DNA of 64,000 nt, taken from contig CAZFLR010000001.1 in the NCBI GenBank assembly GCA_964519385.1, positions 1 to 64,000 of the forward strand, written 5' to 3'. Made by a program: the position numbers and the translations under genes. Source of the DNA: SVFI01 sp964519385. GTDB taxonomy: Bacteria > Bacillota > Clostridia > Lachnospirales > Lachnospiraceae. The first letter of the stretch is position 1. Every line of letters begins with the position of its first letter. This document shows positions 17,437 through 26,912 of the stretch, piece by piece. The notes beneath the pieces are model-generated. The model had not been told where the DNA came from. It made no database searches and saw only the letters and a list, made by a program, of their open reading frames with translations.

Positions 17437-19572
17437 TTAAAGATTTTCTTTTTCTGTCAGACTTCTTTCGATTCTCATGTACAAATAAGAAATTGCCAGA
17501 GCGATAACTCCCACCACAAAGAAGGAAATTACCCGGTCAGCCGACTGCGCATCTGCAAAATCCACAAGCAGAAGCTTTCCGCATACAAACAGTGACAGAC
17601 AAAGACCATAGATGCGCAGGCTCTTAATCTTTAATACAAAACCCGCACCGACACAGGCAACTGCAATCACCATCAGCAAAATACTGACTGCTATCGGAAG
17701 TTCAATATGGTACGCAAAAACCATATAGGTAAAGAAGAATGCAAGCGCGTGGGCTCGTCCTCTCACAACCTTTTCCTCCCCTGTTCCGCATGCCTTTGAA
17801 ATCAGCAGCACAAGCAGGAGCGATTCCGCCACCAGAAAAACCGTCATGGATATCCGTCCGGGGCTGCTTATCTCAAACAGACTTGCAAAAAGACTAATCG
17901 CATTATATGTCCACGCAAAGCCCGTTAATATTTGTACCTTGGTACTTTTATATCCTTCAACTCTTGTAAAAAGAATCACGCACGCAAGCAAAAAGATGAC
18001 CGAAAGCGGAAGGGCTATTTCCAGTGTATCAAATCCGAAAAGCCCAAAAAACCAAAGCACAGTCATCAGACAAATCTCATGAAAGACTTTGTCATGTTTA
18101 ATTGCTGCAACCGAAAGAACCATCACCGCCAGAAGCACATATTGCATGTTGGAAGATGAGCCCATATTGGCAAGAAATACACATGCCGAAAAAACTGAAA
18201 TAATAAATCCCGCTGTCCTTAACTGTTCATTCCAAACATATGAAAGCACTCTGTAAAGTGCATAGAGCACAGCCACGCCAACCAGATACTCCCTCATAGG
18301 CAGAGAAGTACACACAATCACATAATAAACGGCAAAGCAATGCAGTCCAGCCCAGCGGATACTCTTATCACGGCACAGGCGGATACCCAATCCTTCAATC
18401 AGCGCAAGGACAAGTGTCACAGGAATATAAAATTTCTCGTCACACATCACAAAAGCAGCCATGGCATGAAGAAGAATCTGCCCGGTTATGTAAAAAATAC
18501 TCCGGCTTTTTTGCATCCCTGTTCCGTAATATATAAAATACTGAATCAGAATCATCGCTGCCGGTAATGCAAACATCCAGACCGCCGGGAGCCCTGACAT
18601 CCATGCTGTTACTGTCAGATACCCTGCTGCCACAACATTTGCCGCCGAATGTACATTGCGTACAGCTGCATTTTTTTCGCTGACAGGCAATAACAGATAA
18701 ATCACATTGACGATGCACAGAATTACACACGGAATGACAAATTCCATTCTGCTCTCAAATTCATCCAGAGGCATCAGTGAAATATAACATCCAAGAATAC
18801 CGATGATACGCAGAGATGCCGACTCTCGTTTTCTGCTGAGCAGCAGTGCGAATACCGAAACTGCAATCGTAGCCGCCAAAGCCACCGGCGAATTCATCGT
18901 GTGCAGATACAGATAATTTAAAATCGTCGCCGTGTACAGGACACATACGCCGATTCCGGTCACCGCCTGTGAAAAACGCTCCAAATGCTTTCTGAGTCTA
19001 AGCTCCGAAAAAGCAATCACAACACCTGCCAGCACATAGTAAAAAATCCCCTGCTGAAGGTTGTCCATAAAATTAAGCGCGAAAATAACCAGTGCAGCAA
19101 TAATAAAAAGTGCTCCAACCACACTCAGAACCGCAGCTCCGATTCCAAATTCCACGTCCGTCTTTTTCGTCTCTTTCGGGGCAATGACAGGAATTACTTC
19201 CACGGCCGGTTCCGGTTCCGGCTGCACTGCCTTCTCCGGCTGCTCTTTAACGTTCTGCCTCTCCAGATATACGTCATAATTTTTCATAAGGTTCGCGGCC
19301 AGGTCATCAATCCTGACCTGTTCCCGGCAAAGCACTTCTTCCATCTTTTTCAAATATGCCAGAAAAGCTTCTTCTTTGACTTCCTTTTTCTTTTCCTCAA
19401 TGAAGGTCAAAAGCTCGCCAATTCTGTCCGTCTTCACCTTTACCGGTTCCGGCTGTTTTTCCTCTTTTTCCGGAATAACCTCTTTCTTCGCCAAAGCATC
19501 CCTCTCATACGGATCCAGTCCGAGACAGCTTTCAATCCTGCTAAGACGTTCTCTTAACTCTCTATCCTCCAT
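17437..19572 (-). CDS. DUF2339 polytopic membrane protein
   Basis: A 711-aa protein: charged, coiled-coil-like N-terminus (residues 1-110), a Pro/Glu-rich linker, then some 18 or more predicted transmembrane helices from about residue 145 to the end. This layout matches DUF2339 membrane proteins of unknown function. AAGGGGAAAG precedes the ATG. Eighteen bases separate it from the GGDEF/EAL gene upstream, so the two are probably co-transcribed. A role in envelope biology is a guess from topology only. Confidence 0.78.
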   Translation of the reverse strand: MEDRELRERLSRIESCLGLDPYERDALAKKEVIPEKEEKQPEPVKVKTDRIGELLTFIEEKKKEVKEEAFLAYLKKMEEVLCREQVRIDDLAANLMKNYDVYLERQNVKEQPEKAVQPEPEPAVEVIPVIAPKETKKTDVEFGIGAAVLSVVGALFIIAALVIFALNFMDNLQQGIFYYVLAGVVIAFSELRLRKHLERFSQAVTGIGVCVLYTATILNYLYLHTMNSPVALAATIAVSVFALLLSRKRESASLRIIGILGCYISLMPLDEFESRMEFVIPCVILCIVNVIYLLLPVSEKNAAVRNVHSAANVVAAGYLTVTAWMSGLPAVWMFALPAAMILIQYFIYYGTGMQKSRSIFYITGQILLHAMAAFVMCDEKFYIPVTLVLALIEGLGIRLCRDKSIRWAGLHCFAVYYVIVCTSLPMREYLVGVAVLYALYRVLSYVWNEQLRTAGFIISVFSACVFLANMGSSSNMQYVLLAVMVLSVAAIKHDKVFHEICLMTVLWFFGLFGFDTLEIALPLSVIFLLACVILFTRVEGYKSTKVQILTGFAWTYNAISLFASLFEISSPGRISMTVFLVAESLLLVLLISKACGTGEEKVVRGRAHALAFFFTYMVFAYHIELPIAVSILLMVIAVACVGAGFVLKIKSLRIYGLCLSLFVCGKLLLVDFADAQSADRVISFFVVGVIALAISYLYMRIERSLTEKENL

Positions 19573-19590
19573 AACTTTCCCCTTCGCCTC

Positions 19591-22218
19591 CTAATCCTGT
19601 CGCGATGCTCCGTGCAGATATTTTTCTTCAAAGCGGTCTCTCGGCATAGGTCTGTCAAAATAATAGCCCTGTACCAGGCGTACCTGCATTCCCTCAAGCA
19701 CCTTGTACTGCTCACGTGTTTCAATTCCTTCGATGCAGATGCTCACACCGATGGCTCCGGCAAGCTCTGCAACCATCTTTATAAAGGACTGCGAATAAGA
19801 ATCCTCCGCAAGCTCCGCGACAAAGCTCTGATCCACCTTGATTACATCCAGCGGAATCTCCCTGATATGATTCAGTGATGAATAGCCGGTTCCAAAATCA
19901 TCCAGGGCAATCCTTACACCGAGCCCTCGAATGCTGTTAAGAATTTCTTTCATACGCTCCATATCGTTAATCGCCAGACTCTCCGTTACCTCAAGCGTGA
20001 GATTTCGCGGATTAATTCCGGTTTCTTCCAATGTGCGTTTCACAATATCCACAATATCTGTCTGCAAAAGCTGCACGACAGAGAGATTCACATTTACCTT
20101 ATATTCCGGATGACCGTTGTCATTCCAGTATCTGCAAGCCTTACATGCCTCGCGCATCACATGATTTCCTATCGGATTAATCAATCCGAGATACTCAGCA
20201 AGCGGAATAAAATCAGATGGCGGGATAAAACCAAAGGACGAGGAATTCCAACGTACCAGTGCCTCTGCTCCCGTACATGGCGTGCCCGGCTTTTGTATGT
20301 CAATAATCGGCTGGTAATATACCTCAAACTCCTTGTAACCGTTAGATGTCGCATCTCTCATGTTTTTCTCCATGTCAAGACGCTTTCCGGACGTAGAGCT
20401 TATGCTGTCCGAATACTTTGCCACACGGTTCTTTCCGGTCTTTTTTGCTTCGTACATGGCAATATCAGCCTTCTTTATAAGGTTCTGCACATCCTCGCCG
20501 TTTTCCGGAAAATGACAGATTCCCATACTCATCGTACAGTAATAATCCGCATCCTTCAAAAACCAAGGCTTTGCAAAAATCTCTTTGATTTCTTCGATAA
20601 TCTCATCAAACCGGTCAAAGCTTTCCGGCGGAACAATGATAACAAATTCATCTCCGCCCATACGATAGCATGTATTCTGAATCCCCTCTATTCTACGCAG
20701 ACTGCCCGAAATAGATTTCAGCAGCACATCTCCGTACTGATGTCCGAGTCCGTCATTGATGTGTTTAAAATCATCAAGATCCAGATACAGAAGTCCGCCG
20801 GAGCGATTTTCCTGTCTTGCGTGCTCAATCTGCATTGCGAGATCTCTCTCGCAGCACATCCGGTTATAAAGTCCTGTCAAGAAATCCGTATATGCCTGCT
20901 GTTCAATTTTTCTCTGATACAGCTTCTTGTCCGTAATGTCATAAAGTGCGCAGAAAGCCACTTTTCTTCCGTCCACCCAGTCAATATATCTGTAATGCAT
21001 ATCATACCAGCGTTTGCGCGCCATATGCTGTAATTCATAAAATCCCTCCCGAACTCCGAGAGGTCTTGCTTCATCGAGCAGATTGTTGAGCGTTCCATTT
21101 TTCAGCTCCTGCTCAAAATTCTGTTTTAAAAGTTCATTGACAAAAAGTACTTCATTTGTCTCTATATCTCTCACATATACACAGCTTCCCACCATGTTCA
21201 GGATTTCTGTCAGTGTTTTATATGAGCTTGCCATGGAATTACGTGCAATTCTGCTCTCCAGAATACTCTGCAAAATTTTCGCCACGTCACTCACAAAGCG
21301 TACTTCTTCCGTTTTCCACGTCCTGTCTCCGGATCTGTCTCCAAGGAAGAGATACATTCCTATTTCCCCGCGAATAAAAATCGGGATAGAAATAAATGAA
21401 CGGATACCTTTTTCCTTCATGTATACTTCAAGCCGGGAGCTGACCGTCATTCCCGGAGAAACCACCATGTTTTTTTCATTTTCTATCACCGGCGGACGGG
21501 GTTCCTGATGCCCGGACAGCAGCTCCGTTCCTTCTCCCGCTGTACATCCTGCAATGGCATCCGCCATCTTTTCATCCCTTGAGAGACGAAGAAGCTGTAT
21601 CGTCTCAACCTCCAGATAATCCTGCGCCGCTTCCAGTGCATTTTGTGCCAGTTCCTCAAACGGAGCATTCCCGACAAGAAGCCGGACGATATTTGTCATA
21701 GCTTCCGCGCGTTTCACGCTCTGTCCCATTTCCGTCTCGGCGTAGCTGCTGCGAAGACTTCTCTCTTCTGCCTTCTTGCGCTCACAAACTGCTTCCGTCA
21801 TCTCGGACATCCACATACGCATAAGATCCAGTGCTTCATAAAACGCCTTCTCAGTCGTCACATTTATGAATCCTGTTGCAATGTTGCCGCTCTTATCCCG
21901 ATGCTCTGTATCTAAAACACAACAAGCAAGCCAACATAACATTGGCTTGCTCTCTGCTCTTACCGCAACCGCTGCAATCTTCACGTTAGAATACTTCGTA
22001 TCCTCAACAATCTGATCTTCCATCTCGGAGGCGCATATGCGGTCATACATTCTGATTAATTGTTGTCTGCCGATAAGCTGCGTCATCTTTTCTGCATCGG
22101 AAGCGTTTCCTGACACATGTGTCAATCTTTTATCTTCGCAATCCACACAGTAAATCAAGATATTAGCCAGCCCGGCAAATCCATCCTGCATTTTCCGGAT
22201 GTTTTCGTTGTCCATCAT
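19591..22218 (-). CDS. GAF-PAS-GGDEF-EAL cyclic-di-GMP signalling protein
   Basis: A soluble 875-aa sensor. Order: N-terminal unassigned domain (1-170), GAF-like (about 180-330), PAS-like (about 335-440), GGDEF (about 445-605) and EAL (about 620-870). GGDEF is intact, and the EAL domain keeps EAL, VNVNLSV, LEVTES, LDDFGTGYS, KVD and QGYYF. Both cyclase and phosphodiesterase activities are therefore possible. I see no RxxD inhibitory site before GGDEF. No transmembrane helix is evident, so the signal is probably intracellular. The start is unsure: ATG 22218, or TTG 22230 with AAGGCGG upstream. Confidence 0.9.
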   Translation of the reverse strand: MMDNENIRKMQDGFAGLANILIYCVDCEDKRLTHVSGNASDAEKMTQLIGRQQLIRMYDRICASEMEDQIVEDTKYSNVKIAAVAVRAESKPMLCWLACCVLDTEHRDKSGNIATGFINVTTEKAFYEALDLMRMWMSEMTEAVCERKKAEERSLRSSYAETEMGQSVKRAEAMTNIVRLLVGNAPFEELAQNALEAAQDYLEVETIQLLRLSRDEKMADAIAGCTAGEGTELLSGHQEPRPPVIENEKNMVVSPGMTVSSRLEVYMKEKGIRSFISIPIFIRGEIGMYLFLGDRSGDRTWKTEEVRFVSDVAKILQSILESRIARNSMASSYKTLTEILNMVGSCVYVRDIETNEVLFVNELLKQNFEQELKNGTLNNLLDEARPLGVREGFYELQHMARKRWYDMHYRYIDWVDGRKVAFCALYDITDKKLYQRKIEQQAYTDFLTGLYNRMCCERDLAMQIEHARQENRSGGLLYLDLDDFKHINDGLGHQYGDVLLKSISGSLRRIEGIQNTCYRMGGDEFVIIVPPESFDRFDEIIEEIKEIFAKPWFLKDADYYCTMSMGICHFPENGEDVQNLIKKADIAMYEAKKTGKNRVAKYSDSISSTSGKRLDMEKNMRDATSNGYKEFEVYYQPIIDIQKPGTPCTGAEALVRWNSSSFGFIPPSDFIPLAEYLGLINPIGNHVMREACKACRYWNDNGHPEYKVNVNLSVVQLLQTDIVDIVKRTLEETGINPRNLTLEVTESLAINDMERMKEILNSIRGLGVRIALDDFGTGYSSLNHIREIPLDVIKVDQSFVAELAEDSYSQSFIKMVAELAGAIGVSICIEGIETREQYKVLEGMQVRLVQGYYFDRPMPRDRFEEKYLHGASRQD

Positions 22219-22255
22219 TTCACATATCAATGTTGACTACCGCCTTACATCTGTT

Positions 22256-23710
22256 TTATGACTCCACGCTATAGTTCGGTGCTTCTTTTGTAATGTGAAT
22301 ATCATGCGGATGACTTTCCTTCAGGGATGCAGCCGAAATCTTGACAAATCTGCCTGTTTCCTGCAAATCCGGAATCGTCGATGTTCCGCAATATCCCATA
22401 CCGGAACGGATACCGCCCACAAGCTGGAATACTGTATCTTCCACCGTACCCTTGTATGCAACACGGCCTTCCACGCCTTCCGGAACAAGCTTCTTGGCAT
22501 CTGACTGGAAGTAACGGTCCTTGCTTCCGTTTTCCATTGCAGCTATAGAGCCCATACCTCTGTACACTTTGTATTTACGTCCCTGGAATAATTCAAATGT
22601 ACCCGGAGCTTCATCACATCCTGCAAAAATACTTCCCATCATGCAGACACTTCCGCCGGCTGCAATTGCCTTCGTCATATCACCGGAGAACTTAATACCG
22701 CCGTCTGCAATAATCGGAACTCCGTATTCTTTTGCTACGGAATAAGCATCCATGATTGCTGAAATCTGCGGAACACCGATACCTGCAACGATACGTGTTG
22801 TACAGATAGAACCAGGTCCGATACCTACCTTAACCGCATCTGCTCCTGCCTCAATCAATGCCTTCGTACCCTCTGCCGTTGCAACATTACCTGCAATTAT
22901 CTGAAGATCCGGATATGCTTCTTTAATCATGCGCACACAGCGGAGCACATTTTCAGAATGTCCGTGCGCAGAGTCAAGAACAATCACATCCACCTTAGCC
23001 TCAACCAAAGCCTTTACGCGGTCAAGTACATTTGCCGTAATGCCGACAGCCGCGCCGCAAAGGAGTCTGCCCTGCTCATCCTTGGCAGAAAGCGGATATT
23101 TAATCTGTTTTTCAATATCTTTAATTGTGATAAGTCCTTTTAAATTGAAATCTTCATCTACAATCGGAAGCTTTTCTTTTCTGGCCTTTGCAAGAATCTT
23201 CTTTGCATCCTCTAAGGTGATGCCTTCCCTTGCTGTCACAAGCCCTTCCGAGGTCATACACTCCTTAATCGGTCTTGAAAAATCCGTCTCAAACTTCAGG
23301 TCGCGGTTCGTGATAATTCCGACAAGCTTGCGTCCTTCTGTAATCGGAACTCCGGAAATACGGAATTTTGCCATCAGGTCATCCGCATCCTTCAGTGTGT
23401 GATCCGGTGTGAGTGAAAATGGATCTGTAATAACTCCGTTTTCAGAACGTTTCACCTTATCTACCTCTTCTGCCTGTGCTTCAATCGACATATTCTTGTG
23501 AATAATACCGATACCACCCTGTCTTGCCATAGCGATTGCCATTCTGTGCTCTGTTACTGTGTCCATGCCGGCACTCATCATAGGGATGTTTAATTTGATC
23601 TTTTTTGTCAAATTCGTGCGTAAATCCACCTGATTCGGGATAACCTGCGAATAAGCTGGAACCAACAGCACGTCATCAAATGTAATGCCTTCACCAATAA
23701 TCTGACCCAT
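22256..23710 (-). CDS. guaB: Inosine-5'-monophosphate dehydrogenase
   Basis: Oxidises IMP to XMP, the committed step of GMP synthesis, in the cytoplasm. A TIM barrel is interrupted by two CBS domains (about residues 93-205). The catalytic cysteine lies in the loop GIGPGSICTTRIV, and the flap includes YRGMGS. Length of 484 aa is standard. It has its own promoter (23771-23799). GTP links it to c-di-GMP made by the next gene, but the shared locus may be chance. Confidence 0.97.
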   Translation of the reverse strand: MGQIIGEGITFDDVLLVPAYSQVIPNQVDLRTNLTKKIKLNIPMMSAGMDTVTEHRMAIAMARQGGIGIIHKNMSIEAQAEEVDKVKRSENGVITDPFSLTPDHTLKDADDLMAKFRISGVPITEGRKLVGIITNRDLKFETDFSRPIKECMTSEGLVTAREGITLEDAKKILAKARKEKLPIVDEDFNLKGLITIKDIEKQIKYPLSAKDEQGRLLCGAAVGITANVLDRVKALVEAKVDVIVLDSAHGHSENVLRCVRMIKEAYPDLQIIAGNVATAEGTKALIEAGADAVKVGIGPGSICTTRIVAGIGVPQISAIMDAYSVAKEYGVPIIADGGIKFSGDMTKAIAAGGSVCMMGSIFAGCDEAPGTFELFQGRKYKVYRGMGSIAAMENGSKDRYFQSDAKKLVPEGVEGRVAYKGTVEDTVFQLVGGIRSGMGYCGTSTIPDLQETGRFVKISAASLKESHPHDIHITKEAPNYSVES

Positions 23711-23770
23711 CTTCTTTTCCTCCGTCTCATCTACATTTTTGTCTGCTTTTTCTATCTTAACTTATCGGGA

Positions 23771-23799
23771 AGTTTATCAGACTTCTCCGATTCCGTCAA
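23771..23799 (-). promoter_or_regulatory. guaB promoter
   Basis: TTGACG (23794-23799), 17-base spacer, TAAACT (23771-23776) on the minus strand, about 60 bases before guaB. No guanine riboswitch is visible in the leader. Confidence 0.55.
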
Positions 23800-23807
23800 T
23801 TCTTATA

Positions 23808-24314
23808 TCAATTCTTGTACACCTTTCGCGGAGCTGTCATATAGAGCTGTTCCCACAGTTCATCCGTCATTTCAATTTTGATAAGCCAAAGCTCCTTTCC
23901 TTCATGCACCACCATCTCATATGTACATGCATCCGCTTTTCCCGAGGTATAATTCTTAACGCAGCTCACCTTGCCCTTCACATCCTGCAGATAACAGGAT
24001 CCTGTCGGTGCCAGAACCTCAAGCTGTGTCTGTAAATCGTATTCTGCTGCTTTTTTCCTCTTCTTACGGTTGTATATTTTGTCTATGCTAAACTGTTTGT
24101 CGAGGTACAGGTACTCATATTCTATATTTCCCACATAAGCAATCAGATAAGCCAGTCCAATAAAAAAAGCTCCCGAGAAAACAAAAAACCAGGCATGCGA
24201 CAATACCATAAGCAGCAACTGGAAAACTCCCATGAGAATACCCGAAAAATGCAGGGCCTTTACCATCGGAGATGTCTTTCTTTTTATCAGAAGTTCCACA
24301 TAATTGTCTGTCAT
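23808..24314 (-). CDS. Small two-helix membrane protein of unknown function
   Basis: A 168-aa protein with a short cytoplasmic N-terminus, two transmembrane helices (about residues 20-65) separated by a few residues, and a soluble C-terminal domain with alternating strands. The topology resembles the YcxB-like protein at 5479-6030, but the sequences are not obviously related. I cannot assign a function. It has a good promoter at 24351-24379 and precedes guaB, which has its own. Confidence 0.68.
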   Translation of the reverse strand: MTDNYVELLIKRKTSPMVKALHFSGILMGVFQLLLMVLSHAWFFVFSGAFFIGLAYLIAYVGNIEYEYLYLDKQFSIDKIYNRKKRKKAAEYDLQTQLEVLAPTGSCYLQDVKGKVSCVKNYTSGKADACTYEMVVHEGKELWLIKIEMTDELWEQLYMTAPRKVYKN

Positions 24315-24350
24315 CTAAAGCTCTCCCTTTCTAAAAAACAATACATTTTA

Positions 24351-24379
24351 ATGATATTACATTTTTTTTCGTTTTTCAA
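24351..24379 (-). promoter_or_regulatory. Promoter of the small membrane protein gene
   Basis: TTGAAA (24374-24379), 17-base A-rich spacer and TATCAT (24351-24356) on the minus strand. Confidence 0.65.
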
Positions 24380-24452
24380 GGAAAACAGCCAAGACATTTC
24401 GCACGATTTTCGGTGAAAAAAATCAAAAAATTTGGGCACTATTTTCACACGC

Positions 24453-24495
24453 AAAAAGTCCCTGCACGCAGATGTTTTTTTCTGCATACAGGGAC
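24453..24495 (-). terminator. Terminator of the sigma/anti-sigma operon
   Basis: Arms gtccctg (24458-24464) and cagggac (24489-24495) with an inner gcaga/tctgc pairing, followed by UUUUU on the minus strand. Confidence 0.85.
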
Positions 24496-24502
24496 CTGTC
24501 TT

Positions 24503-25291
24503 TTATGGAACTGCCGTCGCTGCAAGTACACGATAATAAATACCGTCTTCCATACTCTGCAGCAGCAGGGTATATGATTTTCCCGTTTCGAGTTGAATGT
24601 CGCTTCCCGCCGGGACAAGCAGTGAAACCGTTGCCGAGGATGCACTTCCGGAAACTGCTGCCGAAAACAGCACTCCGTCTTCCTGCACAATTCCATCTTC
24701 GAGGATGGTCACCTGCATTTCCTCCTCCGGGCCGGACTCCTCAAGGCCAATGCCTTCTTCACCTTCCGATGCCACTCCCGGAGCCTCGGCGACCGTGCCT
24801 GCATCCGGAAAATCTCCCGTTGTTTTCCCCTCATCTGTATAAGAAGTCGTCTCCTGTACCGGCACCAATTCGGTAACCATCTCTGAAGGCTGCTCCTCCG
24901 ACACCGGAATCTCAGCCGGCCGGGACGCGCTGTCTTCCGTTACCTGTGCCAATTCCGGAGGCATAGCTGTCTCATTTTGCTCAACCTCTATATTTTGAAT
25001 CTCAATATCCGTAAGAGCCGGTGAATTTGCACTGTCCTCACTCTGCATGCTTTTTCCCGCCGGTTTCGTGAGCATATATACCGGCACTATGATAAGGAGT
25101 GCAAGCAGGGCTGCTGCCACAGAAACCAGTACCCGGTACCTCTGATAGCGGACCGAACGTTTTCTTTTTGCCTTTTTTTTGCGACCGGCTTTTACTTCCT
25201 GTGCATCTATACCGTCTTCAATACGTTTCCAGAGGTCGGGAGCCTGGGCATCTAAATATTCTTTATACTCTTCCTCAAAATTCTTACTCAT
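24503..25291 (-). CDS. Transmembrane anti-sigma-factor-like protein
   Basis: A 262-aa single-pass protein. The N-terminal cytoplasmic part (1-52) contains an APDLWKRIEDGI segment typical of clostridial anti-sigma N-termini and a basic stretch. One transmembrane helix lies at about 55-75, and an extracytoplasmic, Glu/Pro/Ser-rich stalk (80-190) leads to a C-terminal beta-rich domain (200-262). Its start overlaps the sigma gene stop by 8 bases, and AGGAG lies 8 bases upstream, so the pair is co-expressed. I infer that it holds the sigma factor at the membrane and releases it on an envelope signal. Confidence 0.72.
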   Translation of the reverse strand: MSKNFEEEYKEYLDAQAPDLWKRIEDGIDAQEVKAGRKKKAKRKRSVRYQRYRVLVSVAAALLALLIIVPVYMLTKPAGKSMQSEDSANSPALTDIEIQNIEVEQNETAMPPELAQVTEDSASRPAEIPVSEEQPSEMVTELVPVQETTSYTDEGKTTGDFPDAGTVAEAPGVASEGEEGIGLEESGPEEEMQVTILEDGIVQEDGVLFSAAVSGSASSATVSLLVPAGSDIQLETGKSYTLLLQSMEDGIYYRVLAATAVP

Positions 25292-25853
25292 ATCCACATC
25301 TCCTAAGTTTTTTGATCGCATTCTGATATCTCCATGTGATTGTCCCCATCGGGGTGTTTAAAAGTTCGGCAATCTCTTTAAATGTCATATCTGCAACAAT
25401 TTTTAAATTAATTACCTCCCTCTCTTTCTCATTGAGCATATCAAGTGCCTCCTTAAGCGACACATCTGAAATCACTTCCTCTTCCACGCAGCTTACGGCA
25501 TCTGCCCCGTAAATGCTGCGTCCATAGTTATCTCCCTCCGGCGTTTCTCCTGCATCCTCCATCTTATCCGTCAGCTCCATTCGTCTGTGCCTGCGCAGAA
25601 AGTCTATGGACATGTTTCTGGCAATTCTCACCATCCAAGCGCGATGCCCGTTTCCCGGTTTATAGGAAGCTGCCACAGACCAGAGTTTGATAAAAAAGTC
25701 CGCACTGATGTCCTCTGCATTTTCCTTATTTTTAAGAACATCCAGAACGACAGCATAAATATATCCGATATATTCTTCGTAAATCATCCGCAGGCCTTCC
25801 TTATCCCCCTGTGCCATACGGCCGATACATTCTTCAAACTGTACGTCAGTCAC
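25284..25853 (-). CDS. ECF-like RNA polymerase sigma factor
   Basis: A 189-aa sigma-70 family protein with region 2 (about 25-95, including AEDISADFFIKLWSVA and RAWMVRIARNMSIDFLRR) and region 4 (about 130-185, LNEKEREVINLKIV and FKEIAELLNTPMGTITWRYQNAIKKLRR). Regions 1 and 3 are absent, as in the ECF group. GTG start at 25853, 9 bases after AAAGGAG. No clear autoregulatory ECF promoter is seen upstream. The next gene is its probable anti-sigma factor. Confidence 0.9.
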   Translation of the reverse strand: MTDVQFEECIGRMAQGDKEGLRMIYEEYIGYIYAVVLDVLKNKENAEDISADFFIKLWSVAASYKPGNGHRAWMVRIARNMSIDFLRRHRRMELTDKMEDAGETPEGDNYGRSIYGADAVSCVEEEVISDVSLKEALDMLNEKEREVINLKIVADMTFKEIAELLNTPMGTITWRYQNAIKKLRRCGYE

Positions 25854-25923
25854 CGGTAACTACTCCTTTCTGACATAAAACATACGCTTCACGTTTCGTA
25901 TTTTATGGTCTTTCTGACACAAA

Positions 25924-26763
25924 CTACTCTTCCCAGAAATATTCACCCTCGTAAACAGTCTCTGCAGGTCCGGTCATATAAATGATATTGGACTCCCTGT
26001 CCCACTCAATCTCAATTTCTCCGCCCGGAACTCTGACAAACACATGATTTCCCGTCCGTCCGCTGAGCACACATGCAACTGCTGTCGCACAGCATCCGGT
26101 TCCGCAGGCAAGCGTTTCTCCGGTTCCCCTCTCCCATACACGCATCTGCACATGGGAGTCATCAATCACTTTTACAAATTCCGTATTGGTCCGGTTCGGG
26201 AATCTCTCATGATTCTCAAAAAACGGTCCTATTTCCTCTATCTTCATATCTGTCACTTCATCCACAAAGACGACTGCATGCGGATTCCCCATAGAGACAC
26301 AGGTCATATGATAGCTGTTACCATTGACCATGATTTCCTCATCAATTGCCTTGTCCTTTTCACAGAGCACCGGAATCTTCTCTGCCTCCAGCTCCGGCTG
26401 TCCCATATTTACCCTGACTTTGGAAACCTTTCCGTTCTCCACTGTCATGTCCAGATACTTCACCTTTCCGAAGCTCTCCACGGCCACTTTATTTTTATCC
26501 GTCAGACCATGGTCGTAAACAAATTTTCCGACACAGCGGATACCATTTCCGCACATCTCCGAACGGCTTCCGTCCGCATTGTACATTTCCATCTCAAAAT
26601 CTGCCGTCTCCGACGGATTGATAAATATCACACCATCGGAACCGATTCCGAAATGGCGGTCACTTGCTGCTATGACAAGCTTCTCTTTATCGCGAATGTG
26701 CTCCTTTGCACCATCCACATATACATAATCATTTCCGCATCCATGCATTTTTGTAAATTTCAT
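25924..26763 (-). CDS. dapF: Diaminopimelate epimerase
   Basis: Interconverts LL- and meso-diaminopimelate for lysine and peptidoglycan synthesis. The N-terminus MKFTKMHGCGNDYV is diagnostic; the two catalytic cysteines lie in EMCGNGIRC and ACGTGCCA. ATG 26763 is chosen because AGGAGG lies 8 bases upstream and the family motif starts there, giving 279 aa. An extended -10 promoter (26804-26809) lies about 40 bases upstream. Confidence 0.97.
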   Translation of the reverse strand: MKFTKMHGCGNDYVYVDGAKEHIRDKEKLVIAASDRHFGIGSDGVIFINPSETADFEMEMYNADGSRSEMCGNGIRCVGKFVYDHGLTDKNKVAVESFGKVKYLDMTVENGKVSKVRVNMGQPELEAEKIPVLCEKDKAIDEEIMVNGNSYHMTCVSMGNPHAVVFVDEVTDMKIEEIGPFFENHERFPNRTNTEFVKVIDDSHVQMRVWERGTGETLACGTGCCATAVACVLSGRTGNHVFVRVPGGEIEIEWDRESNIIYMTGPAETVYEGEYFWEE

Positions 26764-26803
26764 CTGCACTTCCTCCTCTTTTCTCTGCCCGTAATACAGG
26801 TTC

Positions 26804-26812
26804 ATTATATCA
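26804..26812 (-). promoter_or_regulatory. Extended -10 promoter of dapF
   Basis: On the minus strand TGATATAAT gives a perfect -10 with an upstream TG dinucleotide; the -35 region is poor, as is common for extended -10 promoters. Confidence 0.6.
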
Positions 26813-26912
26813 CTTCCTATGTTTTTCGCCACTAAAAAACACGCAATTTAATTCGTCATATTCCTTTTCTGTTTTTCATATACTGTACAAATGTTTCTAT
26901 AAGGAGCCGGTT

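Noticed and set aside
25854..25923. Autoregulated ECF promoter before the sigma gene
   Set aside because: GAAAC and CGTATG occur but only 6 bases apart, too close for an ECF -35/-10 pair.
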